64,000 bases of DNA from Paracoccaceae bacterium (GCA_024742835.1 JANSXS010000002.1:62001-126000); one strand, 5' to 3'; numbered from the stretch's first letter, positions 1 through 9,377 are shown. Made by a program: numbers and translations. The notes: a model not told the origin generated them from the letters alone.

Positions 1-1598
1 CCATCCTTGGCCTCTGGGCTGACATGGATCGCGGCGGGCACCTTGCCGGATGCGCCCGACATGCGCCCGTCAGTGACCAGCGCCACCTTCTGTCCGCGCC
101 CCTGAAGGATCGACAACATCGGCGTCAGGCTGTGCAATTCGGGCATGCCGTTAGCCTTTGGCCCCTGAAAGCGCACCACGACGATCACGTCGCCGGTCAG
201 ATCTCCCGCCTTGAAGGCGGCCTTGACGGCCTCCTGATCGGCGAACACGCGCACAGGCGCTTCGATCAGCCGGTGTTCGGGTGCTACCGCGGACACTTTC
301 ATCACCGCCGTGCCAAGCGAACCGGCCAGCCGCGACAGACCACCGGTGGCCTGAAACGGCGAGGCGACAGGGCGCAGGATCTTGTCGTTGAGAGTGTCGC
401 GCGGGCCCTCGCGCCAGATCACCGTGTCGCCGTCAAGAATGGGTTCCTGAGTATAGTTCTTTAGCCCCTTGCCGCCCACGGTTTGCGTGTCCGGATGCAA
501 AAGCCCCGCGGCCAGCAGCTCCCGGATCATGTAGCCAAGACCGCCCGCCGCGTGGAAATGGTTCACATCGGCCAGACCGTTGGGATAAACCCGCGCCAGC
601 AGCGGCGTCACCGAGGACAGCTCGGAAAAATCCTGCCAGTCGAGGATAATGCCGCCCGCGCGCGCCATCGCCACCAGATGGATCAGCAGGTTGGTGGAGC
701 CACCCGTGGCGTTCAGCCCGACGATGCCGTTCACGAACGCCTTTTCGTCTAGAATGTCGCAGACCGGGGTATATGCTGTTCCCAGATCGCTCAGGCTGAG
801 CGCGCGTTGAGCCCCCGCAATGGTCAGCGCGTCGCGCAAGGGTGTGTTCGGGTTGACGAAACTCGCCCCCGGCAGGTGCAACCCCATGAATTCCATCAGC
901 ATCTGGTTGGTGTTGGCAGTGCCGTAAAAGGTGCAGGTGCCCGGCCCATGATAAGCGGCCATCTCGGCCTCCATCAACGCCTCGCGTCCCACTTCGCCGG
1001 CGGCGAATTGCTGGCGGACCCTGGATTTCTCGTCATTTCCCAGCCCGCTGACCATCGGCCCGCCGGGCAGGAAGACGATGGGCAGATGGCCGAACGCCTG
1101 CGCCGCGATCACCAGCCCCGGCACGATCTTGTCGCAGACCCCAAGAAAGACGGCGGCATCAAAGGTGTTGTGGCTCATCGCGACAGAGGCGGCAAGCGCG
1201 ATGACGTCGCGGGAAAACAGGCTCAGCTCCATGCCCGGCTCGCCTTGGGTCACGCCGTCGCACATGGCAGGCACCCCGCCCGCGACCTGCGCTGTGCCGC
1301 CCGCCTCGCGCGCGGCGCGGCGGATCAGGTCGGGGAACCGCTCGAACGGCTGATGTGCCGACAACATGTCGTTATAGGCGGTCACGATGCCAAGGTTGCC
1401 CGCGCTGGTGGAGGCAAGCGTCGCCTTGTCCTCGCCCATCGCGGCATAGGCATGGGCCTGCCCGCTGCACGACAGATGCGCCCGGTTCGGCCCCTTGCCC
1501 CGCGCCTGCCGCATCCGCGTTAGATAGGCGTGCCGGGTCGGGGCGCTTCGTTCGATGATGTTTTGGGTGACGCGGGACAGGGTCGGGTGCAACGGCAT
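1..1598 (-). CDS. edd: 6-phosphogluconate dehydratase (Entner-Doudoroff), 3' end beyond window
   Basis: Edd dehydrates 6-phosphogluconate to 2-keto-3-deoxy-6-phosphogluconate in the cytosol, using an iron-sulfur cluster. The frame is open from ATG 1598 to the left edge, so about 532 residues are visible of a family length near 600; the C-terminus lies outside. The N-terminus ([18 protein letters not shown]), the segment [20 protein letters not shown] and the visible end (HVSPEAKDG) match the IlvD/Edd family, and the start is typical of Edd rather than of dihydroxyacid dehydratase. AAGGAG sits about 10 nt before the ATG. Partner genes zwf-pgl-pgi lie 44 kb away in this window, so the pathway is not one operon here. 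Eda is not visible and could follow off the left edge. Confidence 0.93.
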   Translation of the reverse strand, partial: MPLHPTLSRVTQNIIERSAPTRHAYLTRMRQARGKGPNRAHLSCSGQAHAYAAMGEDKATLASTSAGNLGIVTAYNDMLSAHQPFERFPDLIRRAAREAGGTAQVAGGVPAMCDGVTQGEPGMELSLFSRDVIALAASVAMSHNTFDAAVFLGVCDKIVPGLVIAAQAFGHLPIVFLPGGPMVSGLGNDEKSRVRQQFAAGEVGREALMEAEMAAYHGPGTCTFYGTANTNQMLMEFMGLHLPGASFVNPNTPLRDALTIAGAQRALSLSDLGTAYTPVCDILDEKAFVNGIVGLNATGGSTNLLIHLVAMARAGGIILDWQDFSELSSVTPLLARVYPNGLADVNHFHAAGGLGYMIRELLAAGLLHPDTQTVGGKGLKNYTQEPILDGDTVIWREGPRDTLNDKILRPVASPFQATGGLSRLAGSLGTAVMKVSAVAPEHRLIEAPVRVFADQEAVKAAFKAGDLTGDVIVVVRFQGPKANGMPELHSLTPMLSILQGRGQKVALVTDGRMSGASGKVPAAIHVSPEAKD

Positions 1599-2079
1599 GG
1601 GGGCATGGCTCCTTATGGGGTTTGTCATACAGGTTTCAGGGGCCCGCGCCAATGGTCGCCATGTGGCCGGGTGACCGGGACGGGCCTCGGGAGATCCGGC
1701 ACCAGCAGATCAAACGCCGCCCTTGCGCCGCATTAGGATGCCTGCGCTTGACATAATATACGGAGACGACGGACTTGCGGAAGTTACAGGGGAACAACGC
1801 AGAAATACCGTCATCAATGCCACGGTATAGGCGGTGTCATTTCGCAAGGCAGCGTGTTCCGCGCGCAGGTTTTGACGTAAAGGCTGCAAGCGAAGGCGAC
1901 TTGTCCACATCCGCTTTGAGCGTCAAACTATCGCGGGGTCGGGTGTTGTTATACTGCTCTTGAAAACACTTGTTCACCTTCTTCTGTACATGTGCAAATC
2001 TATGATCCTACCAAGAGGGGTCCACGCAGAACGGGACTGTGCGCACGCGTCACGCTACGCAGATAAAAGGACCGGACAG
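1599..2079. other. 481-bp intergenic region between edd and the response regulator
   Basis: No convincing gene is seen; short open frames here lack start context and family resemblance. The segment must hold the edd promoter (reading left) and the promoter of the regulator (reading right). A relatively AT-rich stretch near 1745-1770 contains TTGACATAATATAC, but no well-spaced -35/-10 pair could be assigned with confidence. Confidence 0.4.
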
Positions 2080-2684
2080 ATGACGAAGTTATTGCTGGCG
2101 GATGACCATGATCTGGTCCGAGAAACGCTGGCAGAATTTTTGCGGCGCGAAGGGGCGTTTGACACGGCGCAGGCCGATAGCCTTGAGGCGGCATTGAAGG
2201 TGAATGCAGCGCAGGGGCCGTTCGGGCTGATCCTGCTGGATTACACGATGCCGGGCATGAACGCGCTGGACGGCGTTGCACAGATGCGTGCACAGGCCGG
2301 ATGCCCGGTTGCGGTGCTGTCGGGTACCGCGCCCCCCGATGTGGCACGCCGCACATTGCGGGCGGGTGCGGCGGGGTTCATGCCCAAGACTCTGGCCCCC
2401 AAGCCATGCTGAGCGCGATCCGCCAGATGCTGAGCGGGCAGACCTTTCTGCCGCTCGATTTTCTGGTTGACCCAGAGGCGCAGGGCGGGGTTGTACAACT
2501 GACCCCGCGCGAACGGGACGTGCTGCATGGCGTCAGCGAGGGCAAGCTGAACAAGGAAATCGCCCGCGACCTCGATATTCAAGAGGTAACGGTCAAGCTG
2601 CATGTCAAAACGCTGTCCCGCAAGCTTGGCGCAAAGAACCGGACCCATGCTGCGATGCTGGCGCGTGACATAGGGCTGCTTTGA
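2080..2684 (+). pseudogene. LuxR/NarL-type response regulator split by a -1 frameshift
   Basis: The first frame (ATG 2080, AAAAGG upstream) encodes a REC domain: MTKLLLADDHDLVRETL with the acidic DD pair, a phosphoacceptor Asp in LILLDYTMPG, and a switch Lys in GFMPKTL. It stops at 2412. The second frame continues from about 2406 (MLSAIRQMLSGQTF) into a LuxR helix-turn-helix (LTPRERDVLHGVSEGKLNKEIA, then VKLHVKTLSRKLGAKNRT) ending at 2684. Adding one G at AAG-CC (2403-2404) would restore a continuous 201-residue protein, the usual size of such regulators. The ATG of the second part overlaps the stop of the first (ATGCTGA), so separate expression by coupling is conceivable. Either a real lesion or a base-call error; no kinase is adjacent. 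Confidence 0.75.
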
Positions 2685-2720
2685 CGCGCTGCGTGCGGCG
2701 CCCCGAAACCTGAACCGAAA

Positions 2721-2744
2721 AGCCCCGCCATTGGCGGGGCTTTC
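2721..2744. terminator. Rho-independent terminator after the response regulator
   Basis: AGCCCCGCC (2721-2729) pairs with GGCGGGGCT (2733-2741) across a three-base loop, preceded by AAA and followed by TTT. It lies 36 bp after the regulator stop and could act in both directions, also ending transcripts from the minus-strand gene at 2864. Confidence 0.85.
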
Positions 2745-2750
2745 CTGTCT

Positions 2751-2866
2751 TAAAGCGTTCCGCATTTAACCTGAGACATCAGCGAAAGGCGGAACGCGTG
2801 CAACGATTGAACGGAGTACTGCGTTTCTCGAAAATCTGTGTTTCAGGTTTTTCGCGAAACGCTTTA
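2751..2866. repeat. 116-bp dispersed repeat with terminal inverted repeats, copy 1
   Basis: The ends are TAAAGCGTTCCGC and GCGAAACGCTTTA, a 13-bp inverted repeat with one mismatch. Two hairpins lie inside: GCGTTCCGC with GCGGAACGC in the left half, GCGTTTC with GAAACGC in the right half. A second copy at 56529-56644 has the same length and differs at six positions. If the flanking TA dinucleotides are target duplications, the element proper is 112 bp (2753-2864), as expected of a MITE mobilised by an IS630/mariner-type transposase. The right-hand TTA is the stop codon (TAA) of the minus-strand gene ending at 2864. Confidence 0.85.
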
Positions 2867-3928
2867 CCCTGCGCGGCGGCGGCGGCTTCCGGCGCGGCCA
2901 CCCCGGCCGGCGGGTGCTTCGCCCGGCTTGAGCGGGGCCTTGTTGAACTTGATCCACTCGGCGCCATGCGGGTCGTTGTTGGTAAGGAAGTTGGCGGCGC
3001 GGATCGCTTCCATCTCCTTGCCGGGGCGCGGCTTGGTGGAACCGAGGCCGAAAAGCTGGCAGAAGGTTTCCTCGTCCATGTCTTCGGGCAGGATCAGACC
3101 CGCGGCCATGATCTCCGCTTTCTTCGCCTCGATCTCGGCCTGCTTCACCGGCAGGGCAATCGGGTTCATGATCGCAGAGGTCATCCCCGCACCCATCGCC
3201 ATCGGCAGGAAGGCGTTGTTGATGCCGTGCCGGTTGGGCAACCCGAAAGAGATGTTGGACGCGCCGCAGGTGGTGTTCACGCCCAGTTCCTCGCGCAGGC
3301 GGCGCACAAGGGTAAAGACCTGCTGACCGGCGGTGCCCATCGCGCCGATGGGCATGACCAGCGGATCAACCACGATGTCATGCGCCGGGATGCCGAAATC
3401 GGCGGCGCGCTCCACGATCTTCTTGGCGACGGCAAAGCGCACGTCGGGATCCTCGGAAATGCCGGTGTCGTCGTTCGAGATGGCCACGACAGGCACGTTG
3501 TACTTCTTGACCAGCGGCAGCACGAATTCCAAACGGTCTTCCTCGCCGGTGACAGAGTTCAAAAGCGGACGCCCCTCGCAGGCCAGCAAGCCAGCCTCAA
3601 GTGCGGCGGGCACCGAGCTGTCGATACACAAAGGCACATCGACAAGCGCCTGCACCAGCTCGATCATCTTGGTCATGAGCGGCGGTTCGGTTTCGTTCGG
3701 GTTGGGGTTGGAATTGTAGACCACGCCCGCATTCACGTCGAGCACGGTCGCGCCCGCCGCGACCTGCGCCACGGCATCGGATTCCACGGTCGAGAAATCG
3801 CCCGCTTCCAGTTCGGCGGCCAGCTTCTTGCGGCCCGTGGGATTGATCCGCTCGCCGATGACGCAGAACGGCTCGTCAAAGCCGATCACGGCGGTCTTGG
3901 TTTTGCTTTCGACGATTGTGCGGGTCAT
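2864..3928 (-). CDS. Methyltetrahydrofolate:corrinoid methyltransferase (DHPS/pterin-binding family)
   Basis: 354 residues. The pterin-binding TIM-barrel signature is clear: ERINPTGRKKL near residue 28, GATVLDVNAG near 58, then PLCIDSS, GRPLLNSVTGE and GASNISFGLPNR. Such proteins pass a methyl group from 5-methyl-THF to a cobalamin protein. No homocysteine or B12 domain is fused, so it resembles the folate module of MetH on its own. Roseobacters are reported to use a split methionine synthase, and this is a candidate component (inference). ATG 3928 has GAAAGG upstream. It follows a MetF-like gene by 10 bp, fitting supply of methyl-THF. The C-terminus is Gly/Arg-rich (GRGGRAGSRRRRAG), and its TAA stop lies in the end of the 116-bp repeat. 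Confidence 0.8.
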   Translation of the reverse strand: MTRTIVESKTKTAVIGFDEPFCVIGERINPTGRKKLAAELEAGDFSTVESDAVAQVAAGATVLDVNAGVVYNSNPNPNETEPPLMTKMIELVQALVDVPLCIDSSVPAALEAGLLACEGRPLLNSVTGEEDRLEFVLPLVKKYNVPVVAISNDDTGISEDPDVRFAVAKKIVERAADFGIPAHDIVVDPLVMPIGAMGTAGQQVFTLVRRLREELGVNTTCGASNISFGLPNRHGINNAFLPMAMGAGMTSAIMNPIALPVKQAEIEAKKAEIMAAGLILPEDMDEETFCQLFGLGSTKPRPGKEMEAIRAANFLTNNDPHGAEWIKFNKAPLKPGEAPAGRGGRAGSRRRRAG

Positions 3929-3938
3929 GTGCGGCCTT

Positions 3939-4865
3939 TCAGGATGCGTTGACAGGTTTGGTGGCAGAACCACCGTTGTTGATGGCCCATTCGGCGTTCG
4001 CCTTGACGCCGCCCAACGGGAAGAAATGCACACTCTCGATATTGAAATCGGGATGCGCGGCCTTGTGCGCGGCCAGCTGAGCCAGAACCTCGGTCGGCTC
4101 GTAGGGCAGCAGCAGCTTGGTGACGTCCATCGCGCGCTTTTGCAGCACCTTGAGCGACGGGCCGACACCGCAGGCGATGGCGAACTTGATCAGGGTTTGC
4201 AGCTTGGCGGGCCCGGCAATGCCGATATGTACAGGAATGGTGATGCCCGCCTCGCGCAGGTCGTCGGCCCATTTGATGATCGGCCCGGCGTCAAAGGCGA
4301 ATTGCGTGGCCAGCGCCATTTGTGCGTCGGTGCGTTCGGAAAACGCCTGTTTCCAGCGCAGCGCATCCTCGACATTCTTCATGCCGCCATCGGGGTCGAT
4401 GTCGCGGTTGCCTTCGGGGTGGCCGGCTACGTGCAGCCGCTTGAATCCTGCGCGATCGAACGCGCCGGTTTCCATCAGCTGCATGGAACTGTCGAACGCG
4501 CCATGTGGCGTTGTCACGCCTCCGGCCAGCAGCAGCGCCTGATTGACGCCCGCTTCGCCCTGATAACGGGCGATCCAGTCTTCCAGCGTGGCCTTGTCCT
4601 TGATGATACGCGCGGGGAAATGCGGCATCGCGGAATAGCCCTCATCGGCCAGACGGCGCGCCGTTGCGACCATGTCCTCGATGGGCGTGCCCTCGATATG
4701 GGCGATATAAACGCGGGTGTCCTCGGGCAGCAGATCGCGGAAATCCTCGACCTTTTCGGCCGTGCGCGGCATCACCTCGATGGAGTAACCCTTCAGAAAG
4801 GCCTCAAGCTCGGCATTCCCGCCCGGAACGGTCTTTTCACGCTTCTTGAAGTTCAACAAAGCCAT
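3939..4865 (-). CDS. Methylenetetrahydrofolate reductase-like protein (MetF family)
   Basis: 308 residues, cytosolic. MetF reduces 5,10-methylene-THF to 5-methyl-THF using FAD. Family features are HIEGTP near the N-terminus, SAMPHFPARIIKD, LLLAGGVTTPHGAF, LHVAGHPEGNRD and ATQFAFDAGPIIKWADDLREAG (shortened, like the TQFFFD segment of MetF). ATG 4865 was chosen because GGGAGG lies 8 nt upstream; an in-frame ATG at 4895, overlapping the stop of the previous gene as ATGA, would add ten residues. It stands between the Virulence_fact gene and the methyl-THF methyltransferase in one operon, so the product is probably handed to the latter. The sequence is divergent from enterobacterial MetF, so the exact substrate is inferred. 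Confidence 0.82.
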   Translation of the reverse strand: MALLNFKKREKTVPGGNAELEAFLKGYSIEVMPRTAEKVEDFRDLLPEDTRVYIAHIEGTPIEDMVATARRLADEGYSAMPHFPARIIKDKATLEDWIARYQGEAGVNQALLLAGGVTTPHGAFDSSMQLMETGAFDRAGFKRLHVAGHPEGNRDIDPDGGMKNVEDALRWKQAFSERTDAQMALATQFAFDAGPIIKWADDLREAGITIPVHIGIAGPAKLQTLIKFAIACGVGPSLKVLQKRAMDVTKLLLPYEPTEVLAQLAAHKAAHPDFNIESVHFFPLGGVKANAEWAINNGGSATKPVNAS

Positions 4866-4891
4866 CGCGGCCTCCCATAGAGAATTCGGGC

Positions 4892-5188
4892 TCATGCCCA
4901 GCCATCGTTGTCGATCAGCTGCTTGATGCGGGCCTGATCATATTCCGTGTCAAGACGCGCGGCTTCGGCTTCGACCACCTCTGCCGGGTCGCCGTCGACC
5001 TGGTAGGGGGCGGCCTTGCGCCATTCGGCAAGATAGGCATCCGTTTCGGCTGCACCAGTCTTCATCGCGGCCCGGTCGATGGCCTGCTCGAACCGTTCGG
5101 GAAGCTGCTTTTTCGCCCCCCGGCGGCCCTTGCCGACGATGACCTGCGCGGGGATATCGCGCCAGTACACGATTGTGACATCTACCAT
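4892..5188 (-). CDS. Small Virulence_fact-domain protein
   Basis: 98 residues, soluble, no signal peptide. The start MVDVTIVYWRDIPAQVIVGKG and the segment RRGAKKQLPERFEQAIDRAA match the Pfam family called Virulence_fact. The name is historical and the biochemical role is unknown to me. Its gene is the first of a three-gene operon with the MetF-like and methyl-THF methyltransferase genes, and its stop overlaps or abuts the next start. This suggests a service role in folate/cobalamin one-carbon transfer rather than virulence (inference). AGAGGG lies about 7 nt before ATG 5188. A divergent promoter region of about 250 bp separates it from ppx. Confidence 0.75.
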   Translation of the reverse strand: MVDVTIVYWRDIPAQVIVGKGRRGAKKQLPERFEQAIDRAAMKTGAAETDAYLAEWRKAAPYQVDGDPAEVVEAEAARLDTEYDQARIKQLIDNDGWA

Positions 5189-5435
5189 TGTTCGCCCTCT
5201 TGCCCCGAATCTCGCGTCTCGGTGACTTTTCTCTAATGCAGGGCAGGGCATGCGCTGCGTCGTTTTTCGACTTAACATCACGCACCTGCGACAGCGATAC
5301 ATTATCCGCAGCGCGCAAGGGTTGCCACCGTGGCAAATAGGAAAATGATTCAACATCGTCTTGCGCCACGCTCTGCGCTTGCGCAGGGCGGCGTTCGTCA
5401 CTACCTTTAGGGCAACTCGAAATGGAGGGCGTACC

Positions 5436-6563
5436 ATGACGCCCAGGCGTCCGGCAGGTGCGGGCGCTTTCCCAAGGCCCCGAGGCCAAGCTCAGGTAGA
5501 GAGCCCCGCACTGATCTCGCCCGGATCCGGGCCGCTTTACGCGGCCCTGGATCTTGGCACAAATAGTTGTCGAATGCTGATCGCCCGTCCTGACGGCGCT
5601 CAGTTCAAAGTCGTGGACAGCTTTTCGAAGTCTGTTCAGCTTGGCACCGGGCTGGAGACATCGGGACGTTTGTCCCGGTCCTCCATTTTCCGCACCATTC
5701 AGGCTTTGCGCGTCTGTCAGCAAAAGCTGAAACGGCACAAGGTCACGCGTATGCGGCTTGTCGCAACCGAGGCCTGCCGGCGGGCCAGCAACGGCGCGGA
5801 TTTCATGGCGCGCGTACGGCGAGAAACCGGGCTGCGGCTGGATATCATCGAACCACAGGAAGAAGCGCGGCTTGCCGTCGTGTCCTGCGCGCCGCTTGTC
5901 AGCCGCACGACCGAGCAGCTTTTGGTGGTTGATATCGGCGGCGGCTCTACCGAACTGGTGTGGATCGACCTAAAGGACGTGGCCCCGCGCGACCGGGCGC
6001 GCGCCATCATGCGGATGCATGGCGGCTTTCCGGTGCCGACCGCGAACGGTGGCGCGGCGCGCGTGGTGGACTGGATCAGTGTGCCACTTGGGGTGGCCAC
6101 GCTGCGCGACCAGTTCCGCGATGTCGAGGATGACATGGCGCGGTTTGCCTTGATGAGCTGGTTTTTCGAAGAAAACCTGGCCGAATTCGCCCCATACAAG
6201 GACGAGCCGTCGCGCGAGGGCTTTCAGATCGTAGGCACCAGCGGCACGGTCACGACCGTCGCCGCCTCCCATCTGGGGCTGAAACGCTATGATCGCAATA
6301 AGGTGGACGGGCTGTGCATGACCAGCGACGAGATCGACAAGGTGATCCGAGATTACCTGTTGATGGGCCCGGCGGGCCGGAGACGCGATCCGCGTATCGG
6401 GCTGGATCGTCAGGCGCTGATCATGTCGGGGGCGGCGATCCTTCAGGCATTGCTGCGCTGCTGGCCGACAGACAGGCTTTCGGTGGCGGACCGGGGCCTT
6501 CGCGAGGGTATGCTTTACGCACAGATGGCCGCCGATGGCGTGCTGACGGATGAGGGGGCGTGA
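5436..6563 (+). CDS. ppx: Ppx/GppA family exopolyphosphatase / pppGpp phosphohydrolase
   Basis: 375 residues of the ASKHA fold. Visible motifs are [14 protein letters not shown] (phosphate-1 loop), [24 protein letters not shown] (phosphate-2) and [12 protein letters not shown] (adenosine/phosphate loop). Family members remove terminal phosphate from polyphosphate or convert pppGpp to ppGpp; the sequence does not tell which. The first 30 residues are Pro/Arg-rich and likely disordered. GGAGG lies 9 nt before ATG 5436. The stop overlaps the rlmE start (TGATG), a coupling of these two genes that is common in alphaproteobacteria. A PPK2 polyphosphate kinase is encoded 50 kb away in this window. 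Confidence 0.92.
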   Translation: MTPRRPAGAGAFPRPRGQAQVESPALISPGSGPLYAALDLGTNSCRMLIARPDGAQFKVVDSFSKSVQLGTGLETSGRLSRSSIFRTIQALRVCQQKLKRHKVTRMRLVATEACRRASNGADFMARVRRETGLRLDIIEPQEEARLAVVSCAPLVSRTTEQLLVVDIGGGSTELVWIDLKDVAPRDRARAIMRMHGGFPVPTANGGAARVVDWISVPLGVATLRDQFRDVEDDMARFALMSWFFEENLAEFAPYKDEPSREGFQIVGTSGTVTTVAASHLGLKRYDRNKVDGLCMTSDEIDKVIRDYLLMGPAGRRRDPRIGLDRQALIMSGAAILQALLRCWPTDRLSVADRGLREGMLYAQMAADGVLTDEGA

Positions 6564-7288
6564 TGGCCAAGAAATCGGACAAGACCAAGAACACCTCGGG
6601 GCGCGGACAGCGTGACCTGACGGTGAAGGTGAAAACGGCCAAGGGCCGCAAGATCAGCTCGACCCGCTGGCTTCAACGACAGTTGAATGACCCCTATGTC
6701 AAACGCGCGCAGGCCGAGGGCTATCGCGGGCGCGCGGCCTACAAAATTCTCGAACTGGATGACAGGTTCCGTTTTCTGGTACCGGGCGCGCGGGTGGTGG
6801 ATCTGGGCTGTGCGCCGGGCGGCTGGTGTCAGGTGGCGGTGCCGCGCGTCAACGCGCTTGGTGAGAAATCGGGCAAGGCACGGGGCTATGTGCTTGGCAT
6901 CGACCTGCAAGAGGTGGAGCCGATCGCGGGGGCCGAAATACATCAGCTTGATTTCATGGCAGACGACGCCGACGCGCAGGTCAAGGCATGGCTTGGCGGC
7001 GAGGCGGATGTGGTCATGTCCGACATGGCGGCGGCCAGTTCCGGCCACAAGCAGACGGATCACCTGCGCATCATCGCCCTATGCGAAGCGGCGGCCTATC
7101 TGGCGTTTGACGTGCTGAGCGAGGGCGGGACATTCGTGTCCAAGGTGCTGGCAGGCGGGGCCGAGGGTGAGTTGCAAAAACTGCTCAAGCAACGTTTCAC
7201 GAAAGTAGCCAACGTCAAGCCGCCTGCGTCGCGCGCGGACAGTTCCGAGAAATTCGTGGTCGCCACCGGCTTTCGGCGCGACGGGTGA
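6563..7288 (+). CDS. rlmE: 23S rRNA (uridine-2552-2'-O) methyltransferase
   Basis: 241 residues. RlmE/FtsJ methylates the ribose of U2552 in 23S rRNA from S-adenosylmethionine, late in 50S assembly. The SAM site [15 protein letters not shown], the acidic [10 protein letters not shown], the catalytic segment [20 protein letters not shown] and the late lysine FVSKVLAGG give the K-D-K-E pattern of RrmJ. The basic N-terminus ([15 protein letters not shown]) is a typical RNA-binding extension. ATG 6563 overlaps the ppx stop by one base, with GAGGGG upstream; a GTG one codon earlier is possible. Confidence 0.95.
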   Translation: MAKKSDKTKNTSGRGQRDLTVKVKTAKGRKISSTRWLQRQLNDPYVKRAQAEGYRGRAAYKILELDDRFRFLVPGARVVDLGCAPGGWCQVAVPRVNALGEKSGKARGYVLGIDLQEVEPIAGAEIHQLDFMADDADAQVKAWLGGEADVVMSDMAAASSGHKQTDHLRIIALCEAAAYLAFDVLSEGGTFVSKVLAGGAEGELQKLLKQRFTKVANVKPPASRADSSEKFVVATGFRRDG

Positions 7289-7474
7289 TCACGGTTTCGG
7301 TAGCTGCTCTGATAGTGACCGTTCCGCCATCTGCTTGAACCGCTGATGGTCAGATAGATTCGGTTTGGCCTTGGCCTGAACCCGCTTACGCGTGTCTCGC
7401 GCGGCGTTCTGCTGGCGCAAGAGTTCAAAAAGCTTGGCATGGCGCGCAAGATCGCGTGACGTGATGCCACTCAT
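7289..7474 (-). CDS. Small basic hypothetical protein
   Basis: 61 residues, rich in Arg, Lys and Gln, predicted helical and soluble (MSGITSRDLARHAKLFELL, then QNAARDTRKRVQAKAKPN). No family is recognised. AAAAGGGA precedes ATG 7474; an in-frame ATG at 7522 would add 16 residues with weaker context. Its stop codon directly abuts the rlmE stop from the other strand, leaving no room for a terminator between the convergent genes. Moderate confidence that it is a real gene. Confidence 0.55.
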   Translation of the reverse strand: MSGITSRDLARHAKLFELLRQQNAARDTRKRVQAKAKPNLSDHQRFKQMAERSLSEQLPKP

Positions 7475-7749
7475 AAAACAAATCCCTTTTAAGCGTGTCG
7501 CGAAATGCAGTGCTCCACTCAATCGTTGAAGGTGTGCCGCCTGTCATGGATGTCGCAGGTTGTAGGCGGTACGTTATAAAAAATAAGATTACCCGCAGCA
7601 CAGGGGAATGCCACGGGTGTTAGGCAGGAATTTTACGTCAAACGCACAATTTCAAGGCTGATTGCGGCGAAAACATGAAATTGTCACCATTGGGGCGACA
7701 ATAACCGCAGGCTGAGCGCGTAGCCCGCGAAAGCGATCCGCGCAACGCC

Positions 7750-8085
7750 TCAATGAGAGATCATCCAGGGCCGCGCGCTTGGAAAGCTTTTGGAGCCATC
7801 GGCACGGTGCATTGTCCGGCTCGGCATCTTCTTGGAACTGGACGAACAGCACGAACAGCCCGGCCCGTGCGAGCGGGTGGATTTCGGGGCGTGGCTTGCG
7901 CGTTCATTCGTGGCGATTGCGGTGCGCGTGGTGCCGTCCATATTGGCGAAAGCCGGCGCGCGCAGCAGCACGCGGGGGGCTGTCGCCGCGCAGGACGGGC
8001 AGGCGCAAGGCTGGTCGAAATCGGCCATTGCGGCAAAGCTGGTGAAGGGGCCGCATTCGGCGCAGTTGTAATCGTAATAGGGCAT
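7750..8085 (-). CDS. fmdB: FmdB-family zinc-ribbon protein
   Basis: 111 residues. It starts with the FmdB signature MPYYDYNCAECGPFTSF, with a second Cys pair at CACPSCAAT, making a four-Cys zinc ribbon. A low-complexity tail follows, with HGPGCSCCSSSSKKM. FmdB was named as a putative regulator in a formamidase/amidase cluster; its biochemical role is unsettled. It is the last gene of the transporter-formamidase operon, 62 bp after fmdA. About 275 bp with no recognisable gene separates it from the small gene at 7474, and no clear terminator was seen there. Confidence 0.85.
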   Translation of the reverse strand: MPYYDYNCAECGPFTSFAAMADFDQPCACPSCAATAPRVLLRAPAFANMDGTTRTAIATNERASHAPKSTRSHGPGCSCCSSSSKKMPSRTMHRADGSKSFPSARPWMISH

Positions 8086-8147
8086 GGTCTGTCTCCGCGT
8101 TTCTGTCTTGTGTGGACGGGCCGGATGCGGCCCGTCCGTTCTTGCGC

Positions 8148-9377
8148 TCAAAGATCGGGCGCAAGTGGAATGTCGACCGACCCGTCCAGATGCTTCGTCG
8201 GCCCGTCAGAGCCGGGCATGATGTCGAAATCGAAGATCTCGTTGGGCAGCCACAGCGTGGCGCAGGCGTTGGGAATGTCCACCACGCCCGAGATATGGCC
8301 CTGCACGGGTGCCGTGCCCAGAATGGCGTAGGCCTGTGCGCCGGTATAGCCGAACTTCTTGAGATATTCGATCGCGTTCAGGCAGGCCTGACGATAGGCG
8401 ACATGCACATCCAGATAATGCTGATTGCCGCTTTCATCGACGGAAATACCCTCGAAGATCAGGTAATCGTCGTATTTCGGGGTAATCGGCGATGGCTTGA
8501 AGATCGGGTTCTTGATCCCGTATTTCTCCATCCCGCCCTTGATCAGTTCGACCTGGATATGCAGCCAGCCGGCCATCTCGATCGCGCCGCAGAAGGTGAT
8601 CTCGCCGTCGCCCTGGCTGAAATGCAGGTCACCCATCGAAAGACCGGCACCGTCCACGTAAACGGGGAAATAGCAGGTCGCGCCGCGCGACAGATCCTTG
8701 ATGTCGCAATTGCCGCCATGTTCACGCGGCGGCACGGTGCGCGCGGCCTCTGCGGCGGCGGCGGCGCGTTCATCGCCGGTCATCTTGCCCATATGCGCCG
8801 ATTGCGTGTCGGGCAGGGCGGCAAGGGGTGGCACCCGGTCGGGGTCGGTGGCCACAAGCCCCTTTTCACGCGTGTTCCACATATCCAGCATCTTGCGATC
8901 CGGCAGACAGCCGATCAGGCCGGGGTGAATAAGCCCTGCGTATTTCACGCCTGGCACATGCCGCGACGATGTGAACATGCCGTGGAAATCCCAGATGGAT
9001 TTCTGCGCCTCGGGGAAATGGTCGGTCAGGAAACCGCCGCCATTCTGCTTGGAAAAGAAGCCGTTGAAGCCCCAGTTCATCTCTTCCTTGGCACCGATAT
9101 CAAGGATGTGCACCTTGAGCAGGTCGCCCGGCTCGGCGCCCTTGACCCCAATGGGACCGGACAGATAATGCACCTGTTGCAGTTCCACGTCGCGCACGTC
9201 TGACGCGTCGTCGTCGTTCTTGATCTGACCGCCGGTCCAGTCATAGGTTTCGATCTTGAAATCGTCGCCCGGCTCGACCCACACGGCAATCGGAATGTCG
9301 GGATGCCAGCGGTTATGCACGGCCTCGTTGGTGTGCGGGCTTTCGGAAAGATCGACCGAGATAAGCGTGTCTGCCAT
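8148..9377 (-). CDS. fmdA: Formamidase
   Basis: 409 residues, a typical length. FmdA (acetamidase/formamidase family) hydrolyses formamide, and to a lesser extent short-chain amides, to ammonia and the acid in the cytosol. Recognisable segments are VHNRWHPDIPIAVWVEPGDDF, LSGPIGVKGAEPGDLL, GFFSKQNGGG, HPGLIGCLPDRKML and GDLHFSQGDGEITFCGA (all shorter than the family core). It is followed by fmdB and preceded, 22 bp upstream, by the last ABC gene urtE. This couples uptake to hydrolysis. There is no urease gene in the window, so an amide such as formamide is the more likely substrate of the locus than urea. Confidence 0.95.
   Translation of the reverse strand: MADTLISVDLSESPHTNEAVHNRWHPDIPIAVWVEPGDDFKIETYDWTGGQIKNDDDASDVRDVELQQVHYLSGPIGVKGAEPGDLLKVHILDIGAKEEMNWGFNGFFSKQNGGGFLTDHFPEAQKSIWDFHGMFTSSRHVPGVKYAGLIHPGLIGCLPDRKMLDMWNTREKGLVATDPDRVPPLAALPDTQSAHMGKMTGDERAAAAAEAARTVPPREHGGNCDIKDLSRGATCYFPVYVDGAGLSMGDLHFSQGDGEITFCGAIEMAGWLHIQVELIKGGMEKYGIKNPIFKPSPITPKYDDYLIFEGISVDESGNQHYLDVHVAYRQACLNAIEYLKKFGYTGAQAYAILGTAPVQGHISGVVDIPNACATLWLPNEIFDFDIMPGSDGPTKHLDGSVDIPLAPDL

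Noticed and set aside
1775-1963. Short plus-strand frames between edd and the regulator
   Set aside because: No plausible start signals and no family resemblance; left as intergenic.
2798-3952. Long open frame on the plus strand over the methyl-THF methyltransferase
   Set aside because: It is an antisense shadow of a high-GC gene; composition is His/Arg/Gly-rich with no family features, while the minus strand has clear pterin-binding motifs.
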